Below are positions 18,733 through 28,583 of a DNA stretch of 64,000 nt, one piece after another. Origin of the DNA: Promethearchaeota archaeon (lineage in GTDB: Archaea > Asgardarchaeota > Lokiarchaeia > Sigyniarchaeales > SOKP01). Position numbers and translations under genes: made by a program. The stretch spans positions 620,001 through 684,000 of the forward strand of contig JAUWGH010000001.1 in the NCBI GenBank assembly GCA_030606485.1, written 5' to 3'. The notes under the pieces were generated by a model, which saw only the letters and a program-made list of their open reading frames with translations, was not told the DNA's origin and searched no databases. Positions within the stretch are counted from its first letter, which is position 1. The number at the start of each line of letters is the position of its first letter.

Positions 18733-20160
18733 TTAGAATAAATCAACTAGAGTCTGGATTGCCTCCAAAACTTTCTTTCCTTTGGGAGTGATGTTATAAT
18801 ATATTCTTTTTTCTTGTTTTTTTTCTCTAGCGATAAGATCTCTTATTTCAAGTTCAGATAGATGCTGATAAACTGCAGGAAGTGAGATATCTCCTAAATT
18901 TTTTTGTATTTGAGTTCCATACATTGAATCAAGTTCAATTAATTGTAAAATTTTAAGTTTTGTACTTAGAAGAGCACCAATGCCAACTGTTTTTGATTTA
19001 TGAGTCAATGCTTGCAATACATATGGAGCCTTCAAACCACTTCCAGTAATAAGACAACAAATTTTTTCATTTTTATCTATTATATTTTGGTCTTTCAATT
19101 GTTCAACGGAGGCAACGGTCAATGCAGAGGCAGGTTCAGCAAAGATTCCTTCAGATCTTGCTAATTTTCTTTCAGCTGTCAAAATTAGATTCTCATTTAT
19201 CGTAATCGCTTCTCCATTTGATGCTTTTATTATTTTTGCTGCTAAATCTTTATATCTAGGATTTTTTACTAAAATACCTAGAGTATGTGTAACTTTAAGA
19301 CTTGATTCGACATGTTTTTTCAAACTATATTTATCAACTATTGGTGACCATCCTTCAACTTGTGCGCCAACCATTTTAGGCAATTCATTGATTACTCCCA
19401 ATTCTTTTAATTCATTCAATCCTTTCCAGATACTTATCAAACATCCTCCGCTCCCCATAGGGACAATCAACCAATCAGGAACACCAATATCACCAATGAT
19501 TTCATATCCAATAGTTTTTTGAGCTTCAATTGTTAAAGGATTAAGTTCTGCTGTAGCCTGATAAAAATTTACCTCCTTAGATTTTTTTTCTGCATAAATT
19601 ATTGATTCATCAACTGTATCTCCCTTAATTTCAACAACTGAATCATATGCATACATCTGAGCCCTTTTTCCTTCGTCTATTCTTTTTGGAATGATATTTA
19701 AGCATTCTATTCCCGCATATGAGGAATAAGCTGCTATGGATGCACCTTGATTTCCCGCAGATGCACATATTATTTTTTCATAGTTTTGGCTTTTTGCATG
19801 AGAAACCAATAGAGCACCCGCTCTATCTTTAAAGGAATTTGTTGGATTTTGTGTTTCATCTTTCAAAAATAAATTATTTAATCCTAAAGCTTTCCCAAGA
19901 TTTTTAGATTTTATGCAATTAGTTCCACCTTCTCCGAGAGAGATTCGGAATTTTTTTTCAATTGGTGGAAAAAATTTATGAAATTTCCAAAAATCTCCTT
20001 TTTCAATCTTTAATTCATTTATATTTATAATTTCAACTTTTTGAGGCTCAATAAATAACAACCCTTCACATTTAGGACATATACACTCAATTTTTTCTGA
20101 TTTTACTTGGTTAGAACATTTTGAACATTTATATTCTAAGATAATTTTAATAAGCCTCAC
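18733..20160 (-). CDS. thrC: Threonine synthase fused to a C-terminal winged-helix domain
   Basis: The PLP-dependent domain (residues 1-390) converts O-phosphohomoserine to threonine. It has an N-terminal zinc ribbon (CSKCSNQ, CPKCEG), the PLP lysine in NPTNSFKDRAG, the phosphate loop SAGNQGASIAAYS and VPMGSGGCL. Residues 395-475 form an ArsR/PadR-like winged helix (KLKILQLIELDSMYGTQIQKNLG, LPAVYQHLSELEIRDLI, YNITPKGKKVLEAI). The reading frame is continuous. The start is the GTG at 20160; a nearby ATG runs into a stop. The helix-turn-helix may sense or regulate amino-acid genes. Confidence 0.9.
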   Translation of the reverse strand: MRLIKIILEYKCSKCSNQVKSEKIECICPKCEGLLFIEPQKVEIININELKIEKGDFWKFHKFFPPIEKKFRISLGEGGTNCIKSKNLGKALGLNNLFLKDETQNPTNSFKDRAGALLVSHAKSQNYEKIICASAGNQGASIAAYSSYAGIECLNIIPKRIDEGKRAQMYAYDSVVEIKGDTVDESIIYAEKKSKEVNFYQATAELNPLTIEAQKTIGYEIIGDIGVPDWLIVPMGSGGCLISIWKGLNELKELGVINELPKMVGAQVEGWSPIVDKYSLKKHVESSLKVTHTLGILVKNPRYKDLAAKIIKASNGEAITINENLILTAERKLARSEGIFAEPASALTVASVEQLKDQNIIDKNEKICCLITGSGLKAPYVLQALTHKSKTVGIGALLSTKLKILQLIELDSMYGTQIQKNLGDISLPAVYQHLSELEIRDLIAREKKQEKRIYYNITPKGKKVLEAIQTLVDLF

Positions 20161-20292
20161 TCATTTTTTAATGAAATTTTTTTAATATAAATTGTTTAAA
20201 TAGTAAATTTTAAGAGCACTAACTTCTCCCATCTTTTTACTAACACTTATTAAAAGATCTCATCTACATATATTTTTTATTTAAATTTTGAT

Positions 20293-20865
20293 TTAAATTA
20301 AACCAGCATTCTTCATAATTATACGAGCTATAAAAGTGAATATTTGTTCTACTCTTTCACCTGTTTTAGAAGAACATTCGATTGGTCCATATAAGTTGCG
20401 AGCACTTGATATTTTTCTCACATCTTCTAAGTAAACTGCTCGTTTTTGCTCAAGATCTAACTTTCCTCCAATCAGAAGTATGGGGGGGTTTTTTTCATTA
20501 TCAATAGAACCTTGGTAAAATACATCTAACCATTCATCTATATTATTTAGACTATTAACATTTGTAATATCATACATAAATATACCAGCAGAAGCCCCTA
20601 CTGCATAACCAGGCAAAATAAATCTGAATCGTTCCTCGCCAGCGAAGTCCCATATCTGAAGTAAAATTTTCTTACCTTCTATATCTAGATCTTTTATAGC
20701 AATATCAAGCCCAATAGTCCTTTTAGTATCTACTTCAAACATACCACTTAGGTATCTTTGGACTAAAGTAGTTTTCCCAACACCACCATTTCCAAATATA
20801 CATAATTTGTAGGTCGCGTCTCTTTTTATCTTAAAGACCTTATTTTTTTCCAAAGTTTTTTGCAT
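20293..20865 (-). CDS. Ras/Rab-like small GTPase
   Basis: This 190-residue single-domain GTPase has G1 GNGGVGKTT (25-33), G2 Thr near residue 50 (TKRTIGLD), G3 WDFAGEERF (72-80), G4 GGKLD and G5 SSKTG. The Gln that positions the catalytic water in Ras/Rab (DxAGQ) is Glu here, which may slow hydrolysis or demand a partner. G4 lacks the usual Asn. There is no C-terminal Cys for prenylation. It starts 56 nt after the stop of the 1318-residue receptor-like gene on the same strand, so the two are probably co-transcribed and may act together at the membrane. Confidence 0.93.
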   Translation of the reverse strand: MQKTLEKNKVFKIKRDATYKLCIFGNGGVGKTTLVQRYLSGMFEVDTKRTIGLDIAIKDLDIEGKKILLQIWDFAGEERFRFILPGYAVGASAGIFMYDITNVNSLNNIDEWLDVFYQGSIDNEKNPPILLIGGKLDLEQKRAVYLEDVRKISSARNLYGPIECSSKTGERVEQIFTFIARIIMKNAGLI

Positions 20866-20921
20866 ATAAGATGTTTATAATTATTTTTAACTTTATTTTA
20901 TCGATAAGATTTTCAATTTAT

Positions 20922-23900
20922 TCAGAAAGATTCTGGAAAGAATTCACAAGGTTTTAAAATCTCCAGCTTTCTTAAATTTATAACTGCCTGTGCTATTTCA
21001 AGCTCATTTTTCTTATGATAAAGTATAACTTTTTTAATTATTTTATCTAGATAGACCCTTCCTTGAAATTCAATAGATTTAATATAATCTATAATAATTT
21101 TTTCCCATTTATCTAAAATATATTCTTTAGATTTTTCCCAATCAATTTCGTGAGGTAATATGTGGGATATTTTAAAATATTGTTCGATCAAACCTCCCAG
21201 ATCCTCCTCAGTTAATAAATTTGAAATTGAGTTAACAATTTTTTCCTCAAATTTTTCCTCAATATCAAATGTTAATTCATTTACTAAGGTTTTAATCCGT
21301 TCGGAGGGTGATTCTTTTAATAATAATGCTGTTCGTATAATTTTACTTACTTTTATAATAACGATATAATTTTGAAATGATATTATATCAAGCTTTATTT
21401 TCTCTTTTAATTCAGGTTCAATTTTTATGTTCTTTTTAAATTTATGTGAATCCATCACTGCACTTCCAAATGAACTAATAGCTTGTAGAAACCCACTAAT
21501 TAGAGTGGGATTAATTGGAATTTGGGTTAACATTTTTGAATATAAATCTACTCCACTTTTTTTTTCTATAATAAGTAATAATATCATATTATTTGCATCA
21601 TCAAATTCATTAATTATCTCCAAATATTTAGCTTCTCTTTCCCGAAATCTTGGATTTAAAACCACTTTTTTCACAACGATAAAAGATGAAACTGTTATAA
21701 TCACAACAATTCCTAAGGAAATTAATAAAACAGTTAAATTTCTACTAAAAATGGTTGTTGGTGATATAATTTCTATCGAGACGGGTGAGACAGAAATACC
21801 ATTTATCGTATTCGATCCTACAAAAGTTATATTAATTTTATAGTCCCCTTCAATTGGAAGTTTTATTATCGTAGTAGCGATCCCTTCATCATCTGTAAAT
21901 GCAGTCACTACGGAAGTGCCTATTTGAAATATAAGTTCAAGATTTGCAGCAGCTGATTCATTATTTATATAAATCGCTTTAGCAATTAATTCAATATTTG
22001 ATTCACCAACTAATATTTTTGAAAATTCTGTATTAAGCAAGGTTATATTGATTTCATTTTTCGGTAGGATTGAAATGTTAGTTAAAAGAAAATTAGTATT
22101 AATATCTAAAGCCTCACTATAAGAAGCATTTATTGTAATTTTTCTTTCATTAATTGGTGCGTAAATATTAATGTAAACTAGACCAAATCCATTAGTATAT
22201 TTTGCATATACTTCTTCTATAGAAGAGTTCCAGTAATAAATTCTAAAATTTATTGTGGCATCTCGTAAAGGTTCATTAATTTCAGCTAAAGAAAAATTAT
22301 ATTGTACAGAAAAAGAATTTCCTTCAATTATGTTCTGGGGTAAAGAAGTTATTGTGATTAATACATTTTTTTTCGAAATAACTTCTATGTTTTCGGTGAT
22401 AATGGAAGTGTCATAGTTAGTTTTTATACCTTTTATTTGTAAAGTATAATTCCCTCCAATTAAAGTCCTTATATCAATTTCTTCTCTATAAACTCCATAG
22501 AACACAAAATCTAATTGTCCTAGAAATTCAGGTCTTTCAAGAATTTGCCATGTAACATATGCATTATCAATGCCACTATCATGGAAAAGATCCTTAAAAA
22601 ATAATGAAAGAGATAGTTTGGAACCCTCATATATTGGGGTAATTTCATCTAATATAAGTTCTGTTCGGAGACTTTTAACTAGTGTAGAGACATTAAAAAA
22701 GATAGGTTTGTAAGTTTGGATTGAAATTTTTATAGACATATTTAGGTTTAAATATTCATTAATGACCCCTATATTTGTAGTATCCAAAAAAATCTCATAA
22801 TACCCTCGGTCTTCGTAATTTCCAGTCGTTTTATATATTTCTGTCCAAAACAATGAATTATCTAATAATTTCGCTTCAATAAACGCATCCACTAACGGAT
22901 TTAAACTTTTATTATCACAAATATATAATTTAATAAATTTTGTATTATCATCCACGTAAGGCGTATTATTTTCATAAATTAACCAAGTATTATATGTCTC
23001 ATTGAAATACGATCCTTCCACTATTGAAAAATTAGCAGTCATTCCGGTAATGTTTATTTGACTAAAATAATATTTGTCTGGAAAGTTAGGTCGAATAAAT
23101 ATTATACTGAGGTTATAAATTCCTACATCGATACCAATAGTACCAACGGTAAGTATATATGTTCCATTATTTTTGTTATTTATCAGATATTTTTTGCTTG
23201 ATGAAAAATCTAATCCCCATTCATGTTTAGTATCATTGTTATAAATAAATGCTTTTGCATCCTTTATTGGATCACCTGTAATAGAAGTATTATAATAAAT
23301 ATTCATATTTGTTTCTTCACCAGAAAGTAATTCTGTCTCCAGATCTTGAACTATATTAAGTTGACTTTCCCATAAAGGATAAATATATATATCATCCAAT
23401 TTAGCAGTCCAATTCATAACATCCTTCGTATCATCAGCTGTAATGTTAAATTTGAAAGAAATTTCATAATCCTGATCTATTAGGGGATCTTTAGATATAT
23501 TTAATCTCAATTCATTCCAAGAATTTGAAGTTTCTAAATTACTCTCATTTCTTATTGAAGAATCATTCAAATAAATTTCTAAATTTAGATTTTTTACTCC
23601 ACTCTTATTTAATACTATATAGCTTAAAACTAATTGATACTCAGTTCTTGAATTATTTTTGAGAAATGTTTGATTTAATGCAGTCCATCCATCTAAAAGC
23701 GTTATAGTCTGATAAGATGAAAAATCAAAAAGTTTATCAGCAAAATTATATTTAGATTGATAATTTCCTCCTGATGTATAATTTTGCCAATAATCATCAG
23801 AATCAAAATTAGAATTTTTTAACAAATTATTAAGTGGTTTCCTTAAAAAATATGCATCGTCAATGAATGCAATAAATTCTGATTCATTAATAGTGTTTAC

Positions 23901-24878
23901 ACTTAGTTCAATTTCAAAACTTATTATGAAATTCCCACCCATTTTTATAAAATCTGGTATTTCTATTGAGAATTTAGTTGAAGGTAATGTTGAGGTAATT
24001 TGATAAGACCAAATATTGGAATTATTAATTTTAACGGATAAGGTCGTATCATCAATACCTTCAAACGCAGATACATTTGTTGTAAAATTTAAGAAATATG
24101 TTAGGTTATATAAATTCTCAATTGATACGGATTGATTAACATAGGCTTCCTGTGTAAAGATTTTTGGTATAGTAACGTTTGAATATGCGGCAACTAAATC
24201 TAAATATACCCTATCAGCTGGAGATCCGAAACTAAATAAAATATTAAAAGAATTTTGAGGGGAACTAAGTCCACTAAGAGTTATATTAAACTCGGTATTT
24301 GGTATACCTGAATAATTTCCCTGTCCGTAACCTCCAATAGGAGTTTCAGACTCATAATCATAAACTGTAATATTCGAAGTATTTCCACTTGTTATATTAA
24401 GAGTTATTTTATCTCCGTTAATTAAATTATCAGAAAAAATAATATCTAAATGTTGGCTCTTGATTTGTTTAGTAATTGTATCATTATATAAAAGCTCTAT
24501 AGTAACATTCTCAGCACTATCATAAAAGGCACTCTGTATTTGAGAATATTTTATGTACTTTTCCGAAGAAGCATTACTAAAGTGGGAAATGTTTGCACAA
24601 TAATCTATAGAATCCCATTTAGAGGTTATATTAGTACTACTTGTGAAATTCCAAGGAATACCTGTATCAAAGTGATAATCTAGAAAGAGGTTCTCAATAT
24701 CAAAAGGTGATTCTCCAAGAGAACTTAGTGGATTATTTAATGGTTGGTCTGAATGTTGATGATTAGTGTCATTTTTTAACTTAATCAAATTTCCAGATAA
24801 AGTCAATAATAGTAAAGAACTAAAGAAAAACCATAGAGTAAATAAAAAAAAAATTCGCTTATTCATATAACCTCTCAC
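20922..24878 (-). CDS. Giant receptor-like surface protein with cytosolic longin-like domain
   Basis: This protein has 1318 residues. An N-terminal signal sequence (residues 5-28) precedes a 1000-residue exported region rich in Asn-x-Ser/Thr and beta-strand-like segments, suggesting several Ig-like or jelly-roll modules (for example near 500-620 and 830-1030). A single membrane helix lies at about 1045-1070 (VLLISLGIVVIITVSSFIVV), followed by a basic stop-transfer and a 245-residue cytosolic tail. The tail contains the longin-like pattern IIEKKSGVDLYSKML...LISGFLQAISSFGSAVM found in other proteins here, then a helical, possibly winged-helix end. The Ras-like GTPase gene follows. The architecture is receptor-like; the ligand is unknown. 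Confidence 0.75.
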   Translation of the reverse strand: MRGYMNKRIFFLFTLWFFFSSLLLLTLSGNLIKLKNDTNHQHSDQPLNNPLSSLGESPFDIENLFLDYHFDTGIPWNFTSSTNITSKWDSIDYCANISHFSNASSEKYIKYSQIQSAFYDSAENVTIELLYNDTITKQIKSQHLDIIFSDNLINGDKITLNITSGNTSNITVYDYESETPIGGYGQGNYSGIPNTEFNITLSGLSSPQNSFNILFSFGSPADRVYLDLVAAYSNVTIPKIFTQEAYVNQSVSIENLYNLTYFLNFTTNVSAFEGIDDTTLSVKINNSNIWSYQITSTLPSTKFSIEIPDFIKMGGNFIISFEIELSVNTINESEFIAFIDDAYFLRKPLNNLLKNSNFDSDDYWQNYTSGGNYQSKYNFADKLFDFSSYQTITLLDGWTALNQTFLKNNSRTEYQLVLSYIVLNKSGVKNLNLEIYLNDSSIRNESNLETSNSWNELRLNISKDPLIDQDYEISFKFNITADDTKDVMNWTAKLDDIYIYPLWESQLNIVQDLETELLSGEETNMNIYYNTSITGDPIKDAKAFIYNNDTKHEWGLDFSSSKKYLINNKNNGTYILTVGTIGIDVGIYNLSIIFIRPNFPDKYYFSQINITGMTANFSIVEGSYFNETYNTWLIYENNTPYVDDNTKFIKLYICDNKSLNPLVDAFIEAKLLDNSLFWTEIYKTTGNYEDRGYYEIFLDTTNIGVINEYLNLNMSIKISIQTYKPIFFNVSTLVKSLRTELILDEITPIYEGSKLSLSLFFKDLFHDSGIDNAYVTWQILERPEFLGQLDFVFYGVYREEIDIRTLIGGNYTLQIKGIKTNYDTSIITENIEVISKKNVLITITSLPQNIIEGNSFSVQYNFSLAEINEPLRDATINFRIYYWNSSIEEVYAKYTNGFGLVYINIYAPINERKITINASYSEALDINTNFLLTNISILPKNEINITLLNTEFSKILVGESNIELIAKAIYINNESAAANLELIFQIGTSVVTAFTDDEGIATTIIKLPIEGDYKINITFVGSNTINGISVSPVSIEIISPTTIFSRNLTVLLISLGIVVIITVSSFIVVKKVVLNPRFREREAKYLEIINEFDDANNMILLLIIEKKSGVDLYSKMLTQIPINPTLISGFLQAISSFGSAVMDSHKFKKNIKIEPELKEKIKLDIISFQNYIVIIKVSKIIRTALLLKESPSERIKTLVNELTFDIEEKFEEKIVNSISNLLTEEDLGGLIEQYFKISHILPHEIDWEKSKEYILDKWEKIIIDYIKSIEFQGRVYLDKIIKKVILYHKKNELEIAQAVINLRKLEILKPCEFFPESF

Positions 24879-25090
24879 TTAAGACCTCTATGGGGGATCA
24901 GTAATTCTTTAAGATCTAATGAAGATAGTAATAATAATTAGATAATTTATAATTTTGTAATTTAACAAAATTTTAAGTAATGTTAAAAATACCTCAATTT
25001 TTCCTTTTAAATTATGATCAAATCAAAAAGAGAAAAAAATTTTTCATTTACACTATAATTTAAGTGTATTTTTTAATTAATTACATTTAT

Positions 25091-26047
25091 ATGAGTCCGC
25101 AAATAATTAGTTTAGGCGAGTTATTAGTTGAAATAATGAGGAAAAAAATAGATGTGCCTCATGGCAAAGTTGGTGCAAATTACAGAGGTCCCTTTCCAAG
25201 TGGCGCACCCGCTATTTTTATCGATTCTGCTACAAGGATGAGTAAGCCTTTTGGTTTTACTACTGGTTTTATTGGAGTTGTTGGAGATGACGAATTTGGC
25301 ACTTGTATTGTTGAAAAATTAAAATTAGATGGTGTTGATACCTCTCAAATTAGAATTGAAAAGGAAAAAACAACCGGAATCGCATTTAATCAATATAATT
25401 CAGATGGTTCGAGAAAATTCATCTTCGCTGCTGGAGCTGCTGAAGAAACGACCCCTAATGATATTAAAGAAGATTATTTTAAAGGGATTAAAAGTTTGCA
25501 CATAATGGGTAGTGCATTATCTATCAGTAAAAAATCTAGAGAAGCCTGTTATCAGGCAATAAAAATTGCACAGAAAAAAAATCCAGATGTTATAATATCA
25601 TTCGATCCAAATTTACGCCCAGAAATGCTGGATATTAAAATTATTTTAAAAATTTGTCAGCCCGTATTAGATTCTTGTAAAATTCTCTTTCCAAGTGGTG
25701 AAGAAGCGGAAATGTTGGCAGGTTTAAAGGGAGAAATAGAGGCTTGCAAAAAATTGTTAACATTGGGTCCCGAAATAGTTGTTTTAAAACAAGGGAGTAA
25801 GGGTTGTACAATTTTTACCAAACAAGAAGAAATATATATTCCAGGATTTAAAGTTGAAGAAATCGATCCAACTGGTGCTGGAGATTCATTTGGAGGTGCA
25901 TTTATTGTAGGTTATTTAGCTGGTTGGGATCTAGAAAAAATTGCAAAATTTTCAAATGCAGTAGGTGCATTGAAAGTGCAACATTTTGGCCCTATGCCAG
26001 AAACTACCTACGAGGAAACCGAAAAATTCGTTTTTGAAAATAAATAA
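25091..26047 (+). CDS. PfkB-family carbohydrate kinase
   Basis: This is a 318-residue ribokinase/PfkB-type sugar kinase. Motifs: the N-terminal ISLGELLVE, substrate loop PSGAPAIFIDSATRM (GGA-like), GFIGVVGDDEFG, ISFDPNLRPEM, and the C-terminal signature EIDPTGAGDSFGGAFIVGYL with the catalytic Asp and anion hole. I use the ATG at 25091; an in-frame GTG at 25064 would add nine residues before the usual start. The sugar (fructose, 2-keto-3-deoxygluconate, tagatose or similar) cannot be told from sequence. It is monocistronic. Confidence 0.92.
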   Translation: MSPQIISLGELLVEIMRKKIDVPHGKVGANYRGPFPSGAPAIFIDSATRMSKPFGFTTGFIGVVGDDEFGTCIVEKLKLDGVDTSQIRIEKEKTTGIAFNQYNSDGSRKFIFAAGAAEETTPNDIKEDYFKGIKSLHIMGSALSISKKSREACYQAIKIAQKKNPDVIISFDPNLRPEMLDIKIILKICQPVLDSCKILFPSGEEAEMLAGLKGEIEACKKLLTLGPEIVVLKQGSKGCTIFTKQEEIYIPGFKVEEIDPTGAGDSFGGAFIVGYLAGWDLEKIAKFSNAVGALKVQHFGPMPETTYEETEKFVFENK

Positions 26048-26112
26048 TAAAAAATTAGTAATTAAAATTTATCTATGCTATTTTCTTTAAAGACTCATCA
26101 ATTGCAATTTTA

Positions 26113-27564
26113 TTATTTTGGACCTTTTTTTATTTTTCTCTTTAATAAAACAACAATTGCAAACGTAGATGCTAAAAGAATCAATATGTTATAACCACTA
26201 ATAACTATATCATTGCCATCGCCATCACCATTGCCATTGCCATTTCCATCACCATTGCCGTTATCTTCACCATCGCCATATATTACAAACCACCAATCCC
26301 GATTACCATCAACATCACCATCATCCTGTGGTTTTGGACAAGAACTTCGAGCCCAATTGCCACTGCTTATAATTAATGTGTCATTATCGATAATACAATA
26401 TTTGCAATGTTGAAAAGTAAAATCTTCTGAAGCCCATAAGCCTAGTGCAGTATTATTTTTACTTGGATCATTCTTATCGGTTATTCCAAGCACCGTTAAA
26501 TTATATAAAGACCATCTATTATATGCCTTTTCATACATATTAACTGTATCATTTTCAAGCAAAAGTCGTACCTTTACGCCATCAGCAATTCTATCAAGCA
26601 TAATTCCTAATAAATAAGGTTGGGATAAAGTATATACACTAAGATCAATTGAATTTTCTGCATCATTGATTAATGAAGCGACTACATCATAACAATTATC
26701 AGGAGCTGCAATACAAGAGACGGTCATTTTTCCTGTGAAAGTTGTTGCTTGAAAGTGATTTGTATAAGTTGATAATTGAATTGAATTTGTCTTAGAATCT
26801 GATGATGCACTGCTGGTTCCTGGACCATTATAATCATCTGCAACGTTCCAATCATGATTGAAAAGAGTAATATAATACCCAGCAACATCTACACTCTCAA
26901 TCAGTATTGCAGCTTCTCTATTGTCCCTTAAACTAGTTGGTGAACCATTAATTGAAGATATTAAAACCTTTTTTCCATCGACAATAATCCCTTTATTATG
27001 TAAATCAAAATATTGTGGTGACGTGGCGTCTATTGTTCTAACTGTTATTCCTGCATTCTCCAATGCATCTGCCGTCCCTATTACTTTTGAATCTGTGGTC
27101 TCTTTAAAAATCACACAACAATTTACTCCACGAGCATTCGCTGCAATAATAGCATCAACTAGATCAGTTAAAGTATCATAAATATACATAAATTCTATGT
27201 AAAGAGATTGTTGAGCACTATCAATTAATTCAATTATTTTTGTTTCAGAATTATCTGGAGATAAAATGGGTGTTATACTCATGGTTTTATTAATAAAATC
27301 TTGCTTTGGAAATGGTCCATAGCTACTTCCATAACGCTCCCAACTTGCCGCTAGGCCTAATCCATCATTTTCTGGTACATATGCATATCCATTGCTCCAA
27401 TCCTCCTCAAAAAGTCCACGGAAATAATTAATAACCTGTTGTCCTGCATTTGATTCTCCATCTTGACTTAATTCAAGTTCGGTACAAGACACAGAAGGAT
27501 TAAAATATATTATTGAAATAAAAAAAAGAAGTAATAATAAAGAAATATAAGATTTCTCTTTCAT
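26113..27564 (-). CDS. Exported, membrane-anchored phospholipase D-like protein
   Basis: This 483-residue protein has a signal peptide (residues 7-26) and two PLD catalytic motifs: HNKGIIVDG...SSINGS (about 190) and HCKYCIIDND...SSGNWARSS (about 385). The pair forms one active site for phosphodiester cleavage or transfer. Between the enzyme and the C terminus is a linker of Gly, Asn and Asp only (about 25 residues), then ISGY, a membrane helix and KRKIKK. The enzyme would thus sit on the outer cell face. Possible substrates are lipids, extracellular DNA or surface polymers. Confidence 0.88.
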   Translation of the reverse strand: MKEKSYISLLLLLFFISIIYFNPSVSCTELELSQDGESNAGQQVINYFRGLFEEDWSNGYAYVPENDGLGLAASWERYGSSYGPFPKQDFINKTMSITPILSPDNSETKIIELIDSAQQSLYIEFMYIYDTLTDLVDAIIAANARGVNCCVIFKETTDSKVIGTADALENAGITVRTIDATSPQYFDLHNKGIIVDGKKVLISSINGSPTSLRDNREAAILIESVDVAGYYITLFNHDWNVADDYNGPGTSSASSDSKTNSIQLSTYTNHFQATTFTGKMTVSCIAAPDNCYDVVASLINDAENSIDLSVYTLSQPYLLGIMLDRIADGVKVRLLLENDTVNMYEKAYNRWSLYNLTVLGITDKNDPSKNNTALGLWASEDFTFQHCKYCIIDNDTLIISSGNWARSSCPKPQDDGDVDGNRDWWFVIYGDGEDNGNGDGNGNGNGDGDGNDIVISGYNILILLASTFAIVVLLKRKIKKGPK

Positions 27565-27878
27565 ATTAGTTTCGCACTATTTTATTTTTAAATTGATTGA
27601 TAGAAAAGTTCTTTCCTTATTTATCTTTAAAATTACTGATATAAAAACTAAATCTAAAAAAATATAATAATCTGCTAATAATTTTGAATTAAAACTTGGT
27701 TTTAATAAAATACTCGAAGGATTATATCAACTAGATTTTAAATATGTAATTAAAGAAAGATTTGTAAAGGTATTTTGTTTTTATATAATTGAGATTTATA
27801 TAACCAAAGTTTGAATGAGTTTAATTACCTAACTATAAAATAGATTATTAAGATATAATTTCCTTAATTTGATAAATC
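27565..27878. other. Intergenic region with divergent promoters, no gene seen
   Basis: These 314 bases separate the divergent PLD-like and longin-like genes. The sequence is very AT-rich with several TATA-like stretches, such as TTTATATAAC near 27795. I see no ORF, RNA gene or clear inverted repeat. Confidence 0.5.
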
Positions 27879-28520
27879 ATGGGAGAAAATAATAAAGCTG
27901 AATATTTAATAGAAGGGTTATGGATTCTAGAAAATCTGTCTGGAATATGTCTTTTTGAAGAAATTTATAGTGATTTTACTAAGGAAGGAATCTCAACCGA
28001 TTTAATTACAAGTTTTTTATCGGCATTATTAGGTTTTGTAAATGAAGCTTTCACAGATGCAATACAACACATTCAATTATCAAGCCGTAAAATTTTATTC
28101 GAATTAACAAAAAATGTATTATTTGTTGTAGCTATAAACGCTAAGGCATCTGCTACTGATGCTGAAATTAAATACGCAATTCGAAAAATTGCTAAAGTAT
28201 TTAATAAAAAATTTAAATCTTCTTTTAAAAATGGGAGTTCGGGTGGAAAGGTTAGTGTTTTTAATTCATTCTCAGATGATTTAAGAAAAATTGTGAAAAA
28301 GGAGCCTTTGACACTAAAATTTCTAACAGTTGAGCAAGCTATAAGTGAATATCAAAAAAAAATGTTAAAGACAACTCAAGGGTATTCCAAAAAAATTCAA
28401 GAGTTTCAAAAAACACAAATGAATGTGACAAAAGATTATTTAAAGGAAGCACGAGAACATATGCTTTTAAGTAAAAAAGAGAAAAGGAAAAAAAAATTAG
28501 AAGATAAAAATATTAAGTAG
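27879..28520 (+). CDS. Longin-like domain protein with basic coiled-coil tail
   Basis: This 213-residue soluble protein begins EGLWILENLSGICLFEEIYSDF, continues LITSFLSALLGFVNEAF, then LSSRKILFELTKNVLFVVAIN and DAEIKYAIRKIAKVFNKKF. This is the same strand/helix pattern as the longin-like segments at 9673, 11380 and the tail of 20922. The last 60 residues are helical and end in a Lys-rich run (KKEKRKKKLEDKN), which may bind acidic membranes or nucleic acid. It stands alone. No enzymatic motif is present. Confidence 0.6.
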   Translation: MGENNKAEYLIEGLWILENLSGICLFEEIYSDFTKEGISTDLITSFLSALLGFVNEAFTDAIQHIQLSSRKILFELTKNVLFVVAINAKASATDAEIKYAIRKIAKVFNKKFKSSFKNGSSGGKVSVFNSFSDDLRKIVKKEPLTLKFLTVEQAISEYQKKMLKTTQGYSKKIQEFQKTQMNVTKDYLKEAREHMLLSKKEKRKKKLEDKNIK

Positions 28521-28583
28521 GTTTTTAAAAAAATATCTAATCGCTTATCATTTATAATTAGATTAATTAAAAAAAAATCTAAA

